Shown piece after piece: positions 53,236 to 57,939 of a stretch of DNA of 57,939 nt; within the stretch, counting starts at the first letter, position 1, and every line of letters starts with the position of its first letter. Source of the DNA: Candidatus Latescibacterota bacterium (GTDB taxonomy: Bacteria > Latescibacterota > UBA2968); assembly GCA_022821275.1 (NCBI GenBank), contig JAJEDY010000019.1, positions 1 through 57,939 on the forward strand. The letters run 5' to 3'. Below the pieces are notes generated by a model that ran no database searches, was not told where the DNA came from, and saw only the letters and a list, made by a program, of their open reading frames with translations. A program made the position numbers and the translations under genes.

Positions 53236-54699
53236 ATGGCGATTGCTGAATTAACACTTGAACAGGCGACAACTCTGGAAGATGAGTGCAGACATGAAAG
53301 ACATACGCTTCACAGAGACTTGTTAGAAAAGAAGTACGGGAGTTTGATTACCCACAATCCGAAATTAACAAGAACCCTTGTCAGCTTTCAGGCGAATAAA
53401 AACACGCCGTATTATCGATGGTTTAAGTACAAAGAAGGGTTCTCGGCGCAGATGGTTCATTATCTTCTGAACACATTGGCGGAGAAGCAGGGCGCATTGT
53501 TGGATCCGTTTTCGGGAACAGGAGCGGCTTTATTTGCATCGCAGGAATTGGGATGGGAAGCAACGGGTATTGAGCTTCTCCCTGTAGGATGTGCGATTAC
53601 CGAAGCCAGACAAGCCGCCGAACAGGTGGATATTATACGGCTAAAAAAAGAAATTGAGGCTCTGGGTAGCATTGATTTTTCGACGATCAAATCCGATAAT
53701 CCGATCCAACATATCGCGATTACGCAAGGTGCGTTTTCTCGAGATACGGAAGACCAACTGAACGGTTATTTAACCTATTGCGACAATCAGATTGAAGATG
53801 CTCATATTAAAACGCTTCTTCGTTTTGCCGCTTTTTGCATTCTGGAGAGGATTAGTTATACCAGGAAAGACGGTCAATATCTCCGCTGGGATTATCGCGC
53901 TGGCAGGACGAGAGTGAAGTCGAAATTTAACAAGGGCAAAGTCTATACGTTCAAAGAAGCTCTTCAACTTCAGCTCAATTTGATGGTTGAGGATCTTCTC
54001 TATGAGGACATGGACCTTTTTAAAAAGGAAAATTTGTCTAACACAGAACAGAACATTCGGTTGACTCAAGGGTCCTGTCTTGAAGAGTTGTGCAAATTCA
54101 GTGAGGAAAGTTTTAACTTTATTTTGACGTCTCCGCCTTATTGTAACCGCTATGATTACACGCGTACCTACGCGCTTGAATTGGTATTTCTCAATAAGAA
54201 CGAAGAAGAAGTCAAGCACCTGCGACAGCAAATGCTATCCTGTACTGTCGAAAACAAAGAGAAAGTTGAATCGTTGAAAAGGCAATATGCAGACATGAAA
54301 AGAGAAGACTTTTTGCAGAAGGCTATTTTTGCTTTTGAGAACCATAATGCACTGCAAGAAGTCCTATATTGGCTGAATGCATATAACGCGAAAGGCCAGT
54401 TGAATAATTCGAATATTCCGCGAATGATCGCAAATTATTTCCTCGAAATGGCTCTGGTCATATTTGAAATGAGTAGAGTATTGAAGCTGGGTGGAAAGGT
54501 TGCGATGGTGAACGACAATGTCAGGTATGCGGGAGAAGAAATTCCCGTTGATTTAATTCTTTCCGACTTTGCTGAAGCAGCGGGCTTATCCACCAGGAAC
54601 ATCTGGGTTCTGGGAACTGGCAAGGGGAATAGCAGCCAACAGATGGACAAGTACGGCCGCGCAGAATTGCGGAAATGCGTGTATGTTTGGTGTAATTAG
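53236..54699 (+). CDS. DNA methyltransferase 1 of R-M island (SPPY type)
   Basis: This 487-aa amino-methyltransferase has SAM motif LLDPFSGTGAALFA (residues about 88-101) and catalytic ILTSPPYCNRYDYTRTYALE (TSPPY, 298-302). The T/S-PP-Y form favours N4-cytosine, though N6-adenine is possible. The roughly 200 residues between the motifs would hold the target-recognition region, as in alpha-type order. The ATG at 53236 has GGAG 8 nt upstream. It heads a run with an AbiJ-like protein, a second methylase and a putative endonuclease. Confidence 0.88.
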   Translation: MAIAELTLEQATTLEDECRHERHTLHRDLLEKKYGSLITHNPKLTRTLVSFQANKNTPYYRWFKYKEGFSAQMVHYLLNTLAEKQGALLDPFSGTGAALFASQELGWEATGIELLPVGCAITEARQAAEQVDIIRLKKEIEALGSIDFSTIKSDNPIQHIAITQGAFSRDTEDQLNGYLTYCDNQIEDAHIKTLLRFAAFCILERISYTRKDGQYLRWDYRAGRTRVKSKFNKGKVYTFKEALQLQLNLMVEDLLYEDMDLFKKENLSNTEQNIRLTQGSCLEELCKFSEESFNFILTSPPYCNRYDYTRTYALELVFLNKNEEEVKHLRQQMLSCTVENKEKVESLKRQYADMKREDFLQKAIFAFENHNALQEVLYWLNAYNAKGQLNNSNIPRMIANYFLEMALVIFEMSRVLKLGGKVAMVNDNVRYAGEEIPVDLILSDFAEAAGLSTRNIWVLGTGKGNSSQQMDKYGRAELRKCVYVWCN

Positions 54700-54785
54700 C
54701 AGCGAGCAGAATGTGTTACTCAATCTAACGGAGTAGAGACGAATGAGAACAAACATCCGTTACGTCAAGATAAAGGAAAACTTTG

Positions 54786-55688
54786 ATGCCCGTATTTGAT
54801 ATTTTCTCGAAACGACAGAAGCGACAGCGGGGCGAAGTTCCTGACGTGTATCAGTACGAGACCATTCATCCAGAATTGCGGGTTCAAGTTATCCATACCT
54901 TGCGGGATGCCTTCGGAGAAGATAGCGATACTGATCCTTACAAGTTCATCCATGAGATCTTATGCCGTGAATATGGCAAGTTCACACTTGGCGAATCCTA
55001 TGATTCCGACGAAACTTCAGTCGTTAGATTTTTTCTTCAGACAAAAGAGATAGAAAAGGCAATTGATGTTATTGAACTTACATTTCAATATATAGATCGT
55101 TACGTCCGTGAAAATGCACATTACTTCTATGCACAAAAGCTTACACCTGACCAGGCGATAGAAGATTTGAACCAGCGGTTCCTCGAACACGGCGTAGGGT
55201 ATCAGTATGAATCTGGTTTTATCGTCAGGGTTGATTCTCATTTGATCCACGCTGAAGTCGTGCGGCCTACATTGACTATGCTTTCCAATCCGATGTACAA
55301 AGGCGCAAATGCAGAATTTCTGAGCGCACACGAGCACTATCGAAAGAGAAGATACAAAGAATGCCTGAATGACTGCCTCAAGACTTTTGAGAGTTGCATT
55401 AAAGCGATTTGCAAAAAGAGGAGATGGCCTTACAATGACAGCGATGGTGCCAGCCGCTTGGTTAGTATTGTGTTCGAACGCCAATTGATTCCAACTTTCA
55501 TGCAGTCACACTTCTCAGCACTGAGGAACACATTAGAGGCGGGCGTTCCCACTGTTCGCAATCGTCTGTCAGGACACGGACAAGGAAGTACAGAAGTCCC
55601 CGTTCCGGAATCCATTGCCGGATACGCACTTCACCTGACCGCATCAAACATCCTTTTGTTGGCGCGAGCCGATGAGGAGATGAAATAA
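54786..55688 (+). CDS. AbiJ-like/STM4504-CBY_0614 family protein
   Basis: This 300-aa protein matches the style of the STM4504/CBY_0614 family with an AbiJ N-terminal domain (FDIFSKRQKRQRGEVPDVYQYETIHPELRVQVIH). The C-terminal region holds an Abi-type helical segment (HEHYRKRRYKECLNDCLKTFESCIKAICKKRRWPY). Related proteins act in abortive infection. It is inserted between the two methylases of the R-M island on the same strand, so it may be a regulator or back-up effector of the system. Confidence 0.75.
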   Translation: MPVFDIFSKRQKRQRGEVPDVYQYETIHPELRVQVIHTLRDAFGEDSDTDPYKFIHEILCREYGKFTLGESYDSDETSVVRFFLQTKEIEKAIDVIELTFQYIDRYVRENAHYFYAQKLTPDQAIEDLNQRFLEHGVGYQYESGFIVRVDSHLIHAEVVRPTLTMLSNPMYKGANAEFLSAHEHYRKRRYKECLNDCLKTFESCIKAICKKRRWPYNDSDGASRLVSIVFERQLIPTFMQSHFSALRNTLEAGVPTVRNRLSGHGQGSTEVPVPESIAGYALHLTASNILLLARADEEMK

Positions 55689-55804
55689 GGGCTAAAAAAA
55701 TGTAAACCATCGGATTTGGGGTTGACGGACCCGAATTGTGTAAGTATATCAACCACAGGAGATATTGGATTCCTACAAAACCCTATAAGGAAGGAGATTA
55801 TCGA

Positions 55805-57217
55805 ATGAAAACAGAATTTTATCCCATTTCTCTACCAGATATATCCATGAAGGTTGCACAAAAAAATGGCAGACGAAGAAAATCTCCAAAGGAAGCTCAA
55901 CCTTTTCTATTTAATCATGAATTCGTAGATAGTACAAAAAAAATTCAGAATGCATTTGGAGAGGAGATTATCCGGGTAGATGGCGATATTCCCGTGAATT
56001 TACCCGTCAATGATGGCGATAGATTTCTGTTTATCAGTTACGATCAGAGTATCCTAACACATGGGTTGCACAAGTATCCAGCCAAATTTTTTCCAGAATT
56101 GCCTCGCTGGTTGATTCAACGATATTCAAAAAAGAAAGACCGCATACTTGATCCCTTTTCTGGGAGTGGGACCACAAATGTTGAAGCCCTGCGCTTGGGA
56201 CGGAATTCTGTTGGAATTGATGTCGATCCCTTTTCTCGCTTCCTTTCAAAAGTCAAAGTAACGCCTTTAGATGCGGTAGAACTCAAATCGTCTCAAGAAT
56301 CTCTTTTACAGGCAGTCTTGAATTACCAACCCTCACTGGTTGCAGAATCGGATATACCCGACTTCCCATATAGGGATAACTGGTTCAATCGAGAGATTAC
56401 CCTCGAACTGGCCTATTTAAAAAAGTGTATTGATTCCCTTGATACAAGTCAGGATATCAAAGACTTCTTCAAAGTTTGTTTTTCCTCGATCATCCGCTCG
56501 GTGTCCAATGCCGACGATAATTGCACGCGAACTGTGATTCGTAAAACATTGGGCAAAAAGGTATGTCCTGCCGATGCACTGAAAAAATTTGCAGAATCTA
56601 TACTGCTCAATGTGCCTAAGATGGTCGAATTTTCTCAAAATGATCTCAACGGTATAACAACTCACTTTCCAGAAGACATGGACGCGAGAAATATAAAGTA
56701 CGATGTAGAGGCTTTTGATTTGGCATTGACATCTCCTCCATACGCCAATGCAGTAGATTATCCGAGAACCCACCAACTGGAAATTTATTGGTTGGGATTT
56801 GCTGAGGGAACATTGACGCCGTTAAAGAAAAAAAACGTGGGCACGGAAAGTGTTTCATCTCGTGATTACCAGGTACAACACCAGATTGGTGTAAAGGATG
56901 CGGATACCGTCATTTCTAAAATTTTTGAAGTAGATCCAAGGAGAGCCTATATTGCGTTCAAATACTTAGAAGACATGAAAAAGAATCTGGCTGAAGTGTA
57001 CAAGGTTTTGTGCAAGGGGGGGAGATACATCATCGTTGTGGGTAATAATCGGATTCGCGGTCAGTTATTCGAAAGTTGGAAGTATCTCATGACACTCGCT
57101 GAAGACATCGGGTTTGATGTTGAAAACTACTTTGGATCAGAGATCATAAAGCACTTTATTAAAGTTCCTAGAGGCGAACGCATCAATACAGACTGGATTT
57201 TGGTGCTGAAAAAGTAA
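55805..57217 (+). CDS. DNA methyltransferase 2 of R-M island (SPPY type)
   Basis: This 470-aa amino-methyltransferase has THGLHKYPAKFFPELPRWLI then RILDPFSGSGTTNVEALRLG (motif I at about 115-123) and the catalytic LALTSPPYANAVDYPRTHQLE (TSPPY at about 309). The KYPAKF...P segment is frequent in N4-cytosine enzymes. The ATG at 55805 follows AAGGAAGGAG. It is the same general class as methylase 1 but not a close copy, which suits an asymmetric site modified by two enzymes. The putative endonuclease begins 17 nt later. Confidence 0.88.
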   Translation: MKTEFYPISLPDISMKVAQKNGRRRKSPKEAQPFLFNHEFVDSTKKIQNAFGEEIIRVDGDIPVNLPVNDGDRFLFISYDQSILTHGLHKYPAKFFPELPRWLIQRYSKKKDRILDPFSGSGTTNVEALRLGRNSVGIDVDPFSRFLSKVKVTPLDAVELKSSQESLLQAVLNYQPSLVAESDIPDFPYRDNWFNREITLELAYLKKCIDSLDTSQDIKDFFKVCFSSIIRSVSNADDNCTRTVIRKTLGKKVCPADALKKFAESILLNVPKMVEFSQNDLNGITTHFPEDMDARNIKYDVEAFDLALTSPPYANAVDYPRTHQLEIYWLGFAEGTLTPLKKKNVGTESVSSRDYQVQHQIGVKDADTVISKIFEVDPRRAYIAFKYLEDMKKNLAEVYKVLCKGGRYIIVVGNNRIRGQLFESWKYLMTLAEDIGFDVENYFGSEIIKHFIKVPRGERINTDWILVLKK

Positions 57218-57234
57218 GAACAGAAGGGAAAAAC

Positions 57235-57753
57235 ATGGCAACGAGTGAAGATAAAGGACGACAAGCGTCAATAGATGGCTTTGCCCATGAGCATATTGTT
57301 GTTGGAATTCTGATGAAAAAATATCGGAATGTTTCATTGGTTAATTTGCCACTGTCACCTTACGACATAATCATTGTACTACCAAGCAAAAAACTTGGAC
57401 GCGAAGAGATTATTCGCGCTCAAATAAAAACAGCAACTCGATCTATTAGCTTTACCGGTGGTACTAGAGGCGGTGTAGATAGAGAATATATATCTGGAGT
57501 TAAAGAATATCGACAATCAACAGAAACTTCAGATGTTGTCATTGGTATTCACCCGGCAAGCCATAACTCATTTGAACTCTATTTCGTTCCCACTGTTCTA
57601 ATTGAACGTCTGGATCAAAAAAGTATTTCCATTAACAAAATCCAAGGCCTGAAGGATAACTATGATATTTTAGAAAATTGTAAGAACGAGGTGTTGATTA
57701 TCCAGAAGTGCCAAGAGTATGGATTCTTGGGTCAAGTCCGAAAAGTTCTGTAA
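57235..57753 (+). CDS. Putative PD-(D/E)XK restriction endonuclease of the R-M island
   Basis: This 172-aa protein has a compact nuclease-like pattern: an N-terminal helix with acidic residues (GFAHEHIVVGILMKKY), then SPYDIIIVLPSKKLGREEII and RAQIKTATRS, giving D44, Q63 and K65 of a D...(E/Q)xK site. Gln in place of Glu is seen in some restriction enzymes. It follows methylase 2 by 17 nt with its own Shine-Dalgarno, the expected place for the endonuclease. It lacks a named-family match by eye. Confidence 0.7.
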   Translation: MATSEDKGRQASIDGFAHEHIVVGILMKKYRNVSLVNLPLSPYDIIIVLPSKKLGREEIIRAQIKTATRSISFTGGTRGGVDREYISGVKEYRQSTETSDVVIGIHPASHNSFELYFVPTVLIERLDQKSISINKIQGLKDNYDILENCKNEVLIIQKCQEYGFLGQVRKVL

Positions 57754-57777
57754 AAAGGAAGCTCCGTGAAATAGGGG

Positions 57778-57939
57778 TCAGTGATTCTGTTTCAAATGCC
57801 TCATGTCCAGATATCGTCTGCCGGTGATCCACTCTTCAGACCACTCCATACACAAGGCGCCGATCAGACGTTGACAAGCCTCCTGATTGGGGAAGATCTG
57901 TACCACATCAGCCCGTCTTTTGATCTCTCGGTTGAGCCG
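57778..57939 (-). mobile_element. IS256-family transposase, C-terminal part (runs off right edge)
   Basis: The minus strand encodes 53 codons ending the transposase: NREIKRRADVVQIFPNQEAC, then RLIGALCMEWSEEWITGRRY and LDMRHLKQNH plus a stop. This matches the conserved C-terminus of IS256/mutator transposases (RRxxVVxIFPNxxxxxRL, EEWxxGRRYL). The rest lies beyond the window. The element end is probably at about 57755-57775, right after the endonuclease gene. Confidence 0.85.

Overview
The window comes from a bacterial chromosome of moderate GC content. It carries a double-membrane cell-wall gene set (rodA, mrdA, mreD, a LysM lytic transglycosylase, SPOR lipoproteins, a TolB/beta-barrel protein), Bacteroidota-like ParE/ParC genes, and many genes typical of carbohydrate-degrading uncultured lineages: a sulfatase, a propeller glycosidase-like protein, a CE15 esterase, mannonate dehydratase, a LarA-domain protein and a DUF6785-type membrane protein. 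This mix suggests an environmental genome from the FCB group or a neighbouring candidate phylum (Latescibacterota or Poribacteria-like). That placement is inference only. No rRNA or tRNA was seen.

Positions 1-12000 hold a complete type I-B (Tneap/Cst-like) CRISPR-Cas locus, all on the minus strand. In transcription order it reads: sigma-70-like gene, cas6, cas8, cas7, cas5, cas3, cas1, cas2, cas4, leader, then an array of 20 spacers and 37-nt repeats that runs off the left edge. A WYL regulator lies just upstream. The most interesting signal is two degenerate mini-CRISPRs inside the operon. One sits between cas3 and cas1 (3602-3711: pseudo-repeat, 36-nt guide, pseudo-repeat). The other fills the 97-nt gap between the sigma-like gene and cas6 (10046-10138). 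Both have the orientation of the main array. They resemble the Cas-regulating/antitoxin guide RNAs (CreR, CreA) known from other type I systems, so this locus may control itself through crRNA-like guides. The cas6 Shine-Dalgarno lies inside one pseudo-repeat, so direct control by Cas6 binding is also possible.

Positions 12000-18750 form an accessory stretch. It has a structured non-coding region, a minimal nucleotidyltransferase with an unknown partner, Phd-like and MazF/PemK-type toxin-antitoxin genes, two PD-(D/E)XK nucleases, a glycosidase-like gene, gene remnants (WYL tail, Gfo/Idh/MocA fragments) and a duplicated hairpin repeat.

Positions 18900-47500 are mainly housekeeping and catabolism: aroA, dnaE, the rodA-mrdA-mreD wall-elongation cluster, mtnA, rsfS, pyrC-carA, a LarA-like protein, an Fe-alcohol dehydrogenase, and a small glucuronate/sulfated-glycan set. 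Positions 47600-57939 carry parE and parC with an orphan D12-class adenine methylase between them. These are followed by a restriction-modification island (two SPPY-type methyltransferases around an AbiJ-like protein, plus a putative PD-(D/E)XK endonuclease) and the end of an IS256-family transposase at the right edge. Short period-10 to -12 repeats are scattered through intergenic gaps.
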